Source: Volutella citrinella
Taxonomy: Eukaryota > Ascomycota > Sordariomycetes > Hypocreales > Nectriaceae
Reading direction: 5' to 3'
Assembly (NCBI GenBank): GCA_034401135.1
Contig: JAWZSP010000004.1
Span: 1,488,001-1,552,000, forward strand
Length of the DNA: 64,000 nt
Both the position numbers and the translations under genes were made by a program. Of the stretch, positions 45,060 through 57,198 are shown piece after piece (the stretch's first letter is position 1; every line of letters begins with the position of its first letter). The notes below the pieces were generated by a model that worked only from the letters and a program-made list of their open reading frames with translations, searched no databases and was not told where the DNA came from.

Positions 45060-46337
45060 GGTGGGGGGCCGTTGCCAGGGCAGATGATGCTTGAGTGGGC
45101 AATGGACGGATGACCGAATGGCGGGTTGGCTGATGGACTGGTTGACCAAGATAGCCTCGCCCACCCAATAACCTATAGCGCCTAGTACTTTGCAGCTGGC
45201 GTAGGTATCCGCTCCTTGTTCTCAGGATGCTAGGAATGCTCTGGCAACGGGGTTCCAGCGCCGAGGGCGGCGGCGGTGTCGCGTGTCCCAGGACGCCAGG
45301 CGGCTTCCCGGTCTCTCGAAGCAGGCTAGCTTGATCTCAAGCTGATGGCCAAGTCCCGTGTGCGATCCGATCAGAAGCAACGAGGCGCAAAGGGGCAAAT
45401 ATGATACGCAGGAAGCTGCCTGTACGAATGGATTGCCTCCCGGCGCGTCGGTATCGAAACTGGGTGTGCCTGGCTGGGGGGGACACCTTTGCAGCTCCAC
45501 AGGCAGCCGGCTGGGCGACCTGCCCAAGGCCCTGAGTCCTCTACTGGCCTCTGAAAGGGCTGCACACTAGTAGCAGACCGTGCCTTCCTTGTCACGGGCA
45601 CTGCCGTCACACCTAAGGTAACCGTCAGCGGGAATCGTCGTACCTCAGTACCCCCGTGGACGTGTAAAGTAGCGCCACGCAAGGCAGTTTCCCCACCAGA
45701 GTCCCGCCAGACGCGATGTACCCGCTACATGCTAACCCTGCGGACGGCTGCAGGCTCGGCGCGTATCTCGGTACCATTTCGCCCTTTGACCCCTCGTTGG
45801 ATCATCGCCCTTCCCGTTTTGTGACCGCCGCGATCCTGGCGCTAGACTATTCTGGGGACCGAAGCACCTTCCTTTGAGGCGCCTGCCCATGAACCCTCGG
45901 TCGCCGTTTCTGCGTTGGAAGTGGCCCAGTCCGAACCACCATCCCATTCCTGATTCTCGCCTAATGGAGAGGAGATAATGCCACCGAAAACCCTCAACTT
46001 CCTCCCTCCTCCATCCGCGACTCTACTCCCCGCTAGAAATAACGAAATCCGAGCTCTCGACCCGGCTGACCACCTGCGCGACGGCTCTCGATCAGACAGG
46101 AGACTGACAGCGGAAACCCCCACCACCACTGGCAGCTGAAATTGTGGGCGACTTCAACAATTGCGATTGCGATTGCGCCTGCGACGACCACAAGCGACGT
46201 GACACCTACCCAGCCGACTTTCCTCACAACGCCCACGCAGGCGACCAAACGGTTCCTACCGATGGCCTAGCGCCGACCTGGCTGGCCGTGAAACTCTTTT
46301 CAACGCTTTCGCTTCCGTTTCCGCCGCTGCCGCCATC
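45060..46337. other. Shared upstream region of pbn1 and the caspase-like fusion gene
   Basis: About 1.28 kb between divergent start codons; no gene or strong element recognised apart from a C/A-rich leader before 46338. Confidence 0.45.
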
Positions 46338-49300
46338 ATGCCGGAGCAAACTCCTTACTTCACCATTCGATCGCGGATGCCCGCGGAGGGCCCGGGTGCC
46401 AGGAGCGCGGAGGGCCCCAGCGACTACCATGCCCGATCCGCGACTCACGACATCAGTCGCACCAGCTTCCACGTGAAGCATATTGGCCAGTTTGCCAAAA
46501 GACTGGAGGATGTGCGTTAATGCCACCCGGCTTGTCTCTCGTTGTCCTGTGTCTAACAAACTCTTTTACTAGTCCGCTGCTCGAGCTTTCCCAAACCGAG
46601 GCCGCGCCTCCCAACGATATTCAAAAGTTCAGGCGCTTTTATTACACTGGAACTCTGACGACCTTTTTGTCATCCCGGAGCTCGAGGATCTCGAGAAGTG
46701 CCTGGCGGAAGACTATGGCTTCAACACGGACATTTTTGGCATCCCGTCCGATAATTCTCACCTGGAACTGATGCTGCGCGTTGGCCAGCTCATCAAAGAC
46801 CACGAAGACCCCGACACCTTGTTCCTGATTTACTATGGAGGGCACGCTAGGATTGACGAGTCACGACAGAGCACTTGGTGCGCGTAAGTACAACTTAAAC
46901 CACAGCGTTCTCGTGGATGTCTATCTGACATGATCTCATATAGGACAAGAGAGGCCGGCTCGCCTTGGTTACAGTGAGTTGATTCCATATTCCATCCCAG
47001 TTTCCGTCAATACTAAGGCTCCTCAGATGGTCTGCTATTCAGACACTTCTCGAACGATCAACGTCGGATGTGCTCATTTTGCTGGACTGTTGTGCGGGAG
47101 CGGCTAGTGCTACTTTCCCCAACGGCAGTAGCATTACTGAGACTATCTCGGCTTCCAGCTGGGATGCTATTGCACCGGACCCGGGCCGCTACTCTTTCAC
47201 CAACGCCCTCATTGAAGTCATGCAAGAATGGCGGTTGCGAGCGTTTTCTGCCGCCATGCTCCACGCAGAAGTGCTTGCTAGGTTAAAGCACCCCCGACCC
47301 ATCACCATCAACGGCAAATATTTCGAAGCCCGATCAACTCCAGTTCACTTCATGATGACGTCCAACCATAAAGCCCCTAGTATTGAGCTGTCGCGGATGC
47401 TAGGTGGGGGTGATCCTCTACCCTCGCCCGAAATGCTACCCATGCCTGCGATTCCTCTTGAGTCTGGCGGTCGCGCGGCCCCCGAGGCTGGCTCCTCATC
47501 ATCTGCAGTGGCACGGAATGATTACATGTTCACAGAGCCTAATGAGGACACACCGCATGTTATGATTTCCTTGGCCTTGGAAGATGACCAGAAGTTGGAC
47601 ATCAATGCTTGGGAGCAGTGGCTGGGTGCGTTTCCCGCCATGGCTAAATACGTCAAGGTTCAAGGAGTCTTCAAGAGCCATTCTACGCTTCTTTTGGTTT
47701 CGATGCCCGTAACGATTTGGGATCTACTGCCAGAAGACCATGCCACGTCATTTGTCGCCTTCATCCGGTCAAACAACCTCATGGCCCAGAAGCCACGGAC
47801 GCCTTCCGTACCAGTTTTTGTCCCTGCTCGCGCATACCAAAATGAAAGCACAACAGCTGACGGCGCGTCGTCCATCTCGGGCGTTTCTGGCACCACGTTC
47901 GTACCTACAGAAAACACGGGAGCCACTGGCCATATGCAGGGTGCGTTCCGAGACCCGAACTATGGTAGGCGGACTTCTGGCCCTGTTGTTCGCGGCCGGG
48001 CCATGCCAGGCCAACAGCAGCTCTCTCCCGTCATTTCACCGATACCGTCTGCCTCGCCCACGACGCAGAGCATGGTCGTTCGGCCTGTGAGAAGCATGAA
48101 TTCCTCCACATCGCTCTTGACGCTTCAGAGGCAGCAGTCATCTACGTCATTGACTGGCCGTAACATGGCAAACCAGATGATTGTCAACCAGCAACAATCC
48201 CAGCGGCGAACCACGTTTGGCGATGATGTGCCCGAGGGCAAGAAGTTCGCCCCTCATGTCGAGAAACGCCTGGAAGACTATTATCAACAATCACCATGGC
48301 CAAACGATGGCCTGAAGGCTATCATCGCCTCAAACCTTGGTGTAGAGCCTTGGCAAGTTGAAGTCTGGTTCCACCACCGCAGGGAAAAGGACGCGTTTGC
48401 CCAGCGCTTTGCTTCCATCCAGATTGACGAGCAGAGAGAGCCGGCTCACGAGGGACCTCGCATGATCCTTCCCGCCAGTCTAAACCAGCTCCTGGACATC
48501 TCGCTGCCTGGCCAGGTACTTCTCCTTGATCTTCGCTCTCTCATGGAATATCAGCGATCGCATATCAAGGGGGCTATCCACTTGCGCGCACCCCAATCAT
48601 TCCTACGACCGGCGTCTATCGAAATGATTGAGAGGGCGTTTGCCGATGCTCAAAGCCGGAGAACATTCTCTCACTGGCAGCGCGCCAGATGCATTGTTTT
48701 CTATGCTCGCGGATTGGAGTCGCCTCGGGAATGCCCAGCAGCAGAAGCGATACAAGACAAGTTTTGGGCCCGTGGATGGAGGAGCCAGTGTTTCATCCTG
48801 AAGGGACACTATCGTGAATTCAAAGATTCATTCGAGAAGCATATCCAGCAGCTCCCTGATGCGCATGGATACACGGAAGCCAAAGAGGAGCAAAAGAAGG
48901 GAGTGACAGAGCTGTCAGATGACGAGGTCGCGGCAAACCAGCAAGCTTATGCCGAGTTGCTCTCCCAGCTTGATAGAGAAGACCATCTCCGTTACTACGG
49001 ATCATCGACAGGAGAGAACACGGAGCGTATCTCTGCGATGGAAGCACACGAGAAGGTGTTGGAGTCTGAGTTCCAGAATCGCTTCCCTGCCCTGTACCGG
49101 AAGGCACAGGATGTCCACGGCTCTCGAGCGCAGACGGAGGCCGCCCCGGCTTACCCAAGTCTGCCTCCACACAAGGAGGTGGACAACATCGACTCCAAGG
49201 CCGCCATGGTCGAATACTTGGATCGCGGCCTGGATAAGATCCGTGACGCTCAAGCATCAGCAGCTCCACCAACTGCAACGCAGTACGAGCCCGGATATTC

Positions 49301-49517
49301 CAAGCTGGCTGCAGATGGTTCCTACTTCGATCGGGCCCAGGATCGCGAATCGGACGAATTTGTCGAGATCAATCGCGGCGACGAGCAGCCATCCGCTGAG
49401 AGCAGTCCGAATTTGATAGCTAAAGGGAAGGAGGTTCGCGCTACACCATCCCCTGACGAGATGTATCGAAGGGGCGGGCGAGGAGGAACGTTTTTGAACA
49501 AGGTGTTTCGACGGTAA
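46338..49517 (+). CDS. Caspase-like / homeodomain-like / rhodanese-like fusion protein
   Basis: Four exons (46338-46511, 46573-46883, 46944-46973, 47027-49517) give 1001 residues, with GT-AG introns of 61, 60 and 53 nt. A caspase-like (C14) domain covers about residues 85-330: FLIYYGGHA with His149 and LILLDCCAGA with Cys194 form the dyad. A conserved-looking helix/strand segment follows at about 345-430 and a low-complexity Ser/Gln linker to about 565. A homeodomain-like helix set lies at about 575-640 (VEKRLEDYYQQSPWPNDG, VEPWQVEVWFHHRREKD). A rhodanese/Cdc25-like domain lies at about 655-785 (VLLLDLRSLMEYQRSHIKGA), where the loop after CIVFYA has Ala instead of Cys. The acidic C-terminal tail ends in a basic GRGGTFLNKVFRR. 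All three domains lie in one uninterrupted exon apart from the caspase N-terminal half, so the fusion is not an annotation artefact. Function is unknown. Confidence 0.85.
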
Positions 49518-50129
49518 ATAGCCATTAATCATTCAGGGAAGGGAGGGTTCATTCGATGCCATATTCTGGGGAGCGTTGCCTGGGCTTTGCATTTGATTTG
49601 ATTTCATCTTGGGCTTGGATTGGACAGCAATTGTCTTTTCCCTTGACGTCCATTTTCGGACGGGGCGTTACTGGGCATGGGTCACGGGTCATGAAACGTC
49701 TCTATATCGACGTTGTCGGGGACGGGGTTTGGGAAAAAGAATTGTCCGCCTTTTTTTGTATTGTACAACTTTGATACCTGAGACAGAAGGCCAAGATGAT
49801 GGTTACACTTCAACACGATATCCCGAATTATGTTCTGTGAGCTGTGGAATCGTCACGGCATTCACGATAGCGCAACCACTACCGTCGTGCATGGCTGTTG
49901 CAGGATGAGTGCCCCTGGATCCTGTACCGGATGCAATTACAACCCGGGCTGCAAGTCCGTGAGGGGCCCCTGGCATGTCAACCAGCTTGTGCTGGTCGCG
50001 GACTGTGGCCGGGCGTGACAATGGTGGGCCAAGGATGGGCGAGGTCACGGTAAAGTGGTGGTAGCAGCCGGGAGAATTCGGTCAGGGGCCGTGGCTAGAG
50101 GCTAGGGGAGGGGGGGCGAGTGACGGGCA

Positions 50130-50145
50130 GGGGGGGGGGGGGGGG
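50130..50145. repeat. Poly-G run
   Basis: Sixteen G residues, flanked by further G-rich sequence (50104-50150), which could form a G-quadruplex. Confidence 0.8.
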
Positions 50146-51095
50146 AGGGGATATGACCCTTGGCATTGTCACTTTTGAAGAACGGGTGGGAGAGGGTATT
50201 CAGTGACTAAGGCCTGGGGTACCCCAAATGAGAGTTGCGGAAAATGAGCAGACTCGACTACTCGATTTGGATGGGGAAAAGAAATCTAGGGAGCTAATAA
50301 ACAAACATTGTATGCGTGGGGAGTGGAGGGAGCTCAGGGGGCCTTGTCGCCGTTAGAGTCGCTTCGGTCGAGAAGAGGAGCAAGGCGGGGACAGGCCAGG
50401 AAATCCGCCCCAGGGAGGGTGCCTTGCTTTGGAGACCACAAGGCAAACCCCGCCTGTGCTGGGCCTGTGTATGCTGGGCGGGCCAACGCGGAGCCTACGC
50501 TGGGCCTCGCCTGGGGTGAACTGATCATCGAGCATCAGCCATCAGGTACCAGCATGGCATGGACCAGATGCCAGGGCGCGCGATGAACGGTGGACGTTAT
50601 ACAGCTTGCTACTGCACAGCACCCCTGGATGGACTGTCGCATCACCCACGGCTTAGTTCCAGTTCTGTCATAGTCGAGCGCTGCGTTGAAACAAGCAAAG
50701 ACATAAACGACCAAATTAAATGGCCGACAGAGTCACCGACCGGGCAAGGGTCCCGTCTGACAGACTGACATTTTGACCAGAGCCGCGATCCAAATGTGAC
50801 AGGACGCTCGGGCCTCGAGAGGGAAGGATGGTCGCCGCGTGCCGTTGTCGACTTGACAGTCCAGGTCTGGCCGGCCGGCTTGGGTGATGGTCATATGGGA
50901 CAGCCAGGGGAACTGTGCCCACGCCTGGTGAGGACTCCACGCGGAGCAGCCAGAGAACATGGCAGGCTTCCCGTCGAGGTGGGATTTGACGAACCAATCC
51001 TTTCTCAATGGCACGGGAGAGAGCGAACATCATGCCACTTTTGCAAAGAGAGGAGCCCACGGTGAGAAACCGGACGGTGGACGGTGAGCGTCGAG

Positions 51096-51170
51096 AGCAA
51101 AGCAACGCAACGCAGCAACGCAAAGCAAATCAAAGCAAAGCAAATCAAAGCAAAGAAAAGCAAAGCAAGG
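51096..51170 (+). repeat. GCAAA/TCAAA-type degenerate microsatellite
   Basis: About 75 nt of alternating GCAAA, TCAAA and GCAAC units. A shorter stretch of the same unit recurs at 52290-52323, about 1.1 kb away. Confidence 0.75.
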
Positions 51171-52289
51171 CCTGCTATGGGGAAAACCCTTCGGATACCG
51201 GCCGTTGGACCATGGATCCGAGTCCTTTCGCGACCAGGTCAGTGCCTTTCCGCGCGGGGCTCAAGGATGGGATGGATACCTGTCGCCTGTCAATGAGTTT
51301 CAGGCCATTGATGTTGCGGAGCATCCCTGGGTGTCAACCTGTTCAGCCCGATGGCCAGGCCCTGCGATTGCCAGGCCGTGCCGCCGCAGAGGCAATCCTC
51401 CAAGGCAACTGGCCTGTTGCCAAGACCTGTGATGTGACCTGGAACTGGCTGGCTTGTTGGGGTTCAAGAGGGGGGTCCCAGAGGAGATGAAATGACAAAA
51501 CTCGGATCCGAAGAGAAAAAAGAAAGGTTGGAAAGAAAGGCGGCCGAGAAAAAGAAAGTTGACCAGCTGAAACCAATGCGGAGCAGATATCGGCTCTCCA
51601 GTCAAGGGCCTCACGCATATCCGTACGTACTCTGCGTGCGTCTGCCGAAACCCTTGTTCCTAGTAGACCACGCGCATCCCAGCTGCTAGGATTTGGTTTC
51701 CCAAGCCAATACGGAGCCGACACTGGCACCTGTCAATCGATGCCGCTGAGTGTGGCAAATAAAGAGAGTCTTAGCAGTGCAACTATAGGCTGACGGATCA
51801 AAGGTGACAGGAATTGTGTGCATCGAAAACCCTGTTGTGACGGCAGTCCTCGCACTGCCAATTTTCAAGACCGCGAGAGCCCGAATTTAACAAGTGTTAG
51901 GCTATCATGGACCGTGTGCACGGACTTGGACAACGGTGGGCGAGGCAGCGAGCTCCAACTCACGCGCTCATTCCAGCCTTTCAACGGCACATGGAGACTC
52001 CGGCAAGCAAGATTAATTACCGCGTGTTGGGTATCCTGCAACGGTCCGCAGCTCGGCAGCTGGAGCTTTGGAAGCCTAGTTCCGGCAGAGAAATCGAAGC
52101 CAAGTATGACACCGGGGCAAAGAATGCGGACGCTATGGAAGAGAATGGTTCGATTCGGAGCACGGCATGCCCCCGCATCCCGGTCGTTTGCCTCAACGAG
52201 GATATTTTTGCGGGGCGTGGAACTGCGATGTGGGACGGTGTGAACTGAGACTTGTTGACGACGATTTTCCCTGGCTGAAGCTGTGCCTT

Positions 52290-52323
52290 AAAAAGCAAAG
52301 CAAAACGAAAAAGCAAAGCAACG
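52290..52323 (+). repeat. Second GCAAA-type microsatellite
   Basis: About 34 nt of AAAGCAAAGCAAAACG-like units, similar to the array at 51096-51170. Confidence 0.65.
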
Positions 52324-55300
52324 CCCCGCCCGTGACGACCTATTAAGCCGTTTACAGCTGCTGACAGCGTTACCTTGCCACTTCAAGGAGCTTATGGTAG
52401 GGAGTTGTCTGGCTGCTATCTTTGCAGGGACATCCTGGTTGCCATGGAAGGTTGTGTATTCCCGGGCATCTTGAGCCTGCTCCGTTCTGTGGAAAGCTTA
52501 CAGAGATGCGAGTGGCTGCCGCTGCCCAACCACCGAAAGGGGTCTCTTTGCCAATCGATAGAAACACAAGGCCCGTTGGGGGGCTTGTTGAACTTCATCC
52601 GTGTTGGTAGGCGCTGAAATCCTCTTGCATGGCAAGACATAAGCTGTTCACTCTAAAGAATGCAGTTATCCGCAAAGTGTATTGATTCGGATTTCCGTGT
52701 ACAGGATGGCATCTGGAGCCCGGGTTTCCGGAGCGGTAGAGCCGATTTCCTGCCTCCAAGGGAAGTCATGGGTTGCTGCGCATCGCAACCCACAACTGTG
52801 TTTTCAGCAATGGTTGGTCAGAACGTACGCCAATACGACCTGTGCTCTAGAGGGTGTGTGTGTCACAGTCTCACTCGGAAGGATGCTTGAGTGCTCTCAT
52901 TCAAAGGGGATAAATCGCGAACATGGTTCGCCACGTCGTACGCAGAGCGGGTACCGAATAGTGAGCGGAGTTGGGACAAGGGAGCTGTCGCTGGGTATTC
53001 TTTCAAGGCACACAGAGATGGCCGTTGCTCCAGCTTATCCTGTCACCGCTATTCTTGTGTAGCCATATCACGGGCCGCTGCAGTAATCTGGCAAAGTGCT
53101 GGAGAAGGCCACTTCGTGGTGCGTTCTAGCTGTAGCTAGACAAGGCGAGCGTTCGTTGCAGCGTTCCATAAGACTCGTTGGAAGATACTTGCAGTGTGCC
53201 AGGCCATCTGCCGTGAAGTTCTCGAAACTGCGGCACAGTCGGGTGCCGGCGTCCAGATCCGGGGTTGATATGAGGTGATTTGGCTCAAGGCAAACCCCGA
53301 TTTCAGCCGAGAGCAGTCAAAACCAGACCAGAACTTGTGTAAACTGTCACAAGTGGTGGAGACTGCCCCAAACTGGCGTCAAGGTTGGCGACACATCGGA
53401 CACTTCGCCATCCCGACCATACGAGATAGCACCTGGAGATGGCACGCAACACGGCCGGGGCTCATGCCGTAGCACAATTGCATAGAGCGATGCCACTGCT
53501 CAGGGTCATCCAAGGAGGTAAACTGCAGGAAGCCGTTGGCACCTTACGGCGGAAGGCGTATGCAGACCAGGACGGCGAGCAGCGATTAGCGAGTGGCTAG
53601 TCTGCATGGAACCGACCGACTGCGCGATGTTAGCCCGTACCAGCTGAGACTTGCAAGTTCTGGCGGAGATTGACCCGCTGATACCTGACGGGATGATGCA
53701 CGTGGTCGTCGTGTGGTTGCTCCCTTTTTTTTTTTTTTCTTTGTCGACGCTGGGTGCTGCAGAGAATGCCCCTGGACAATCGTGCCAATCTCTTCGAATT
53801 GAATGGCCAGAGGGCACCCCCTCTCTAAAGACGCAGCTTGATGTTCGCCCAATTAGCCGACACGGAGCGGTGAAGGCGGACGACGTAGATAGATAGCCCG
53901 TCAGACCTGGGCGGAGAATTCAAGGTGCTGGTTGCTGGTTGCAATGAGGGTTGATCAATTGCCGGTGGCAGCGTGGTCATGGTGACACAGAGATGAGACG
54001 GGGGTGTCCCGCAAAATGTGTCAAAAGCCAGATCTTCTCATAGCTCGTCAGGGGCCCAGTCGCTGAGCAATCAACTGGGGTGTCCCTGTGTGGGAAACCC
54101 CCCAAGCAACGGGATCTGCCACCAGTTCAGGGCTGGTGCTCTTGTCAGACATGTCCTCATGGCCTCTCCGGAGGGGTCGTGATTGTACGCTCGACGGTAA
54201 GGGTGCCATGTAGCCTATCATCTATGCCTAGTTGAGTTGTTCTTGCGAACGCACCCCTGAACCCGTCTGCTGTCTACGGAGTACCAGTCTTGCAACATTC
54301 TTGGCCAGGCGGGTCGTCAAATAGGCGTGGATATAGTACTAGGGAGCGACTTATAGGCAAGCGACGTTGGTGATGAAATGAACTGGAAAGGTGTTGTGTA
54401 ACGGATGACCAAAAGTCTCAGGCTGCTTAGCTTCGGGCGAATGCGTTCTCAACCTTGCCTTGGAGAGAATCCGTGGAGAGTATGGAGTCCTATCGCAGGG
54501 CGACAGCCAGGGTTCGCATCGGTGCTATGCAGAGGCAGCTTGATGCATTAGTTGTGCATGACTGCCTCGCCCCGCACCACGATGCGGTGGTGTGTGGGCA
54601 CATTATCTTGGGGTGGACGTTTGATGCAACAGGCCCTCGTCGGCTGTGCCACTGTTGTATGAGTAGAAGCGTCTCTGAATCAGTCGGAGCAGTCGGTGAC
54701 AATTCCAGAGGCTGTCGCTCGCCACCTACTATGTACCTGGCAGGCTCAAAGTTTACCGCTAGTAGCAGTTACTATGCGATTCCAAGGCCTATGCAAGCAG
54801 ATCGAACTAGTCACGTCAGTCACAATTGTAGATGAGGCACAACAGGCAGAGAAGCGTTACAGTGCAGTATATACGAGGAGGACATGTCCGTAGGGATGCC
54901 GAGGGTGCCCGGTTGAGTGGGTGGGTGTATTGTAACATCAATCACTCCATCCCACGTTGAATACAAATCTCTGGTAGATACCATCCAAAGTTAATGACAT
55001 GAATGACAGCGCCACAGTCCTTACCTGTTGCCCGGTTGGTTGGAGAGGATGCTATTGCCTGTCACCAGGTATCGAAAAAGCCTCAGGCCCGAGGAAGAGA
55101 ATTTTGGTTGCTGGAGGACCAAGCGTCCCTAGGATGTTGATTACTATTCCTGCGGCCGAGGCGAGACACCTGAAGGCCCAGCGAGCAAGATCAATTGACT
55201 TGTCACGATAGCGGCCTCGCAGTTGATTGGCATATGGCAAGCATCATGAGTCGGGGCCAACGTGGTTGAAGCGCGAATTCTCCCGAAAAAGGCTGGAGAG

Positions 55301-57170
55301 TAAACTTTGCAGTTGACGGCGTCAGGGGGCGAATGGCCAGGTGTGGGCTCGCTAGGGTTGACCGTGGTGGGACGGGGATTTGGCCTGCAGGTTCCTGGAC
55401 TTTACGACTGTGATGCACACAAGGGTCTCCCTTCCTTGATCATCTGTATCGCTGCGTCTGGTCTTCATCATGATACCGAGACGGGGCCGATCGGGAGGAG
55501 GCCAGTGTCGCAACGTTCGACGACGTCGTACCTCGTTCAACGCACCACTATGATGTTGACATAGCGACACAACTTGATTAGTTTCGGGGCTCGATTCCTG
55601 GCCCAGATCCCCGGGACGCACGCACCACCCATCATCACAGTATCATCCACACACCACACCACACCACCTTCCCTTGCGTTGCATCTCATCGCCCTTCTGA
55701 ATCAAGAGTTAGGGCGCGCGGCGCGGGAGTTTGCCATGGCCGTGGCCGCGGAGACGGCATAGCACCAACAGGCTTAGCATCAGCGCCTACTCCGTAGGCG
55801 ACGTGGACGAATGGGGCGGTGATCAACATTTTAGCTTGACGATAGGCCTCGAGGGGGTGGCGGCTGGCAGTTGACAGCTTGTGCTGGAGACTGACGGGAC
55901 GGGAAGAAAACATGGAAAGGCGCGAGGCAAGGCAGGGCAGGGCAGGGCTGGCTGGCTGGGGTTGTCACGCTGTGGGTGGAAGTGGGTTTGGTTGGAGGTG
56001 GGAAGCTGGACGATGAGAGATGGAAACTGGATGGTCCGCACGTTTACCCACCGGCCACCCGGTCGCCGACTTGGGAAGGTTCGACTGCCCCTAGGTACGG
56101 CACCGTCATGTGGGCCTGCCACGGTCCAGCCGGGCCCCCGTGCCGTGGCATCTCCTTGTCAGGCTGGTCCGCCGTTTAAATTATTGCTCTGTTGATGGCC
56201 TACACAAGACGACCAAGCAAGCAAGGTCGAAGTGAAGATTCAAGGGTGGAAATCCTCCTCTCTGCCCCAATTTGCGATTCTGCCGTGCTGTGCCAACCCA
56301 GTTCTTAGTCACCTACATAAGAATCCACCAACGAGTCGTGACAGGCACACCTGCCTTGCCTGCGCATCTTTCCCTGCGGAGTGTAGTGGCTCCGTACTCC
56401 TAATACTACGTGGTGACTAAGTCCTAGTAGTTATGCGAATACCTGCAGCCGCACAATATTGCGTGTATGGACGACTTGGGCTCGTGCGCTACCTCCACTG
56501 CTAGAAAGGGGTAGTTCTACTTGGGAGCTATGTTCTAGTTTATCCTGGATCAATACCTCTTGCTACTACTAAATAGTGATACCTGCTAGTACGGATGACT
56601 CCTAGGGTGCGGGAGATGGTACTGCGGACTCAATTAATTACTGGCAGGCAAGTCAGTGCGTCAAGCTAAGGCGCCCAAGGCATTTCTAACATCGGGTGGG
56701 AGGGAGAATGGTGTCTGATTGCTAGCACATTCTTCGTGGAGCCTACTCCGTACTCAGCACGGATTACCTACTACGTACCTAGTCGTAGACGATTGTGCTG
56801 TGGTCATGCTGCACTAGCAGCGGCGGCGGTTTGCTAATCGGGATGCTTAGTTGGTTGACTGCCACACCCAGCCCGCTTGCTCTCCTTCAAGTGCCGACAG
56901 ATGAGCTCCATCCCACGGCGAACCGCTTGATAAAGTCAAGTCAGGCACCACCAGGAACAGGACCGCTCGCCGCGTGGAGGCGACAAGCCGGTGATGGTTA
57001 CATACCACTGGTACCTTGTCACCTCTGGCTGGCCGTTGGCAGGCCAGTCTCGCTTTTTCGTTCGTGGCGACTAGGCCATCTCTGTCATCAAGCCACACCA
57101 CGCCAGGCCTCAGCCTCAGCATCAGCATAGTGCGATGTCGAGTCGGCACCGACAGTGGTGCGCGAGGCCG

Positions 57171-57198
57171 TTGCAGGGCGTTGCAGGGCGTTGCAGGG
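57171..57198 (+). repeat. Triple 10-nt tandem repeat
   Basis: Three consecutive copies of TTGCAGGGCG (the last slightly altered to TTGCAGGGGCG) in non-coding DNA. Confidence 0.7.

Noticed and set aside
46512..47026. Possibility that the caspase-like domain is a separate gene from the homeodomain and rhodanese part
   Set aside because: The catalytic Cys and the later domains lie in one exon (47027-49517) without a stop, and the upstream exons join in frame with standard splice sites.
52150..52165. B-box-like GGTTCGATTC string that might mark a tRNA
   Set aside because: I could not build a cloverleaf with an A box and acceptor stem around it.
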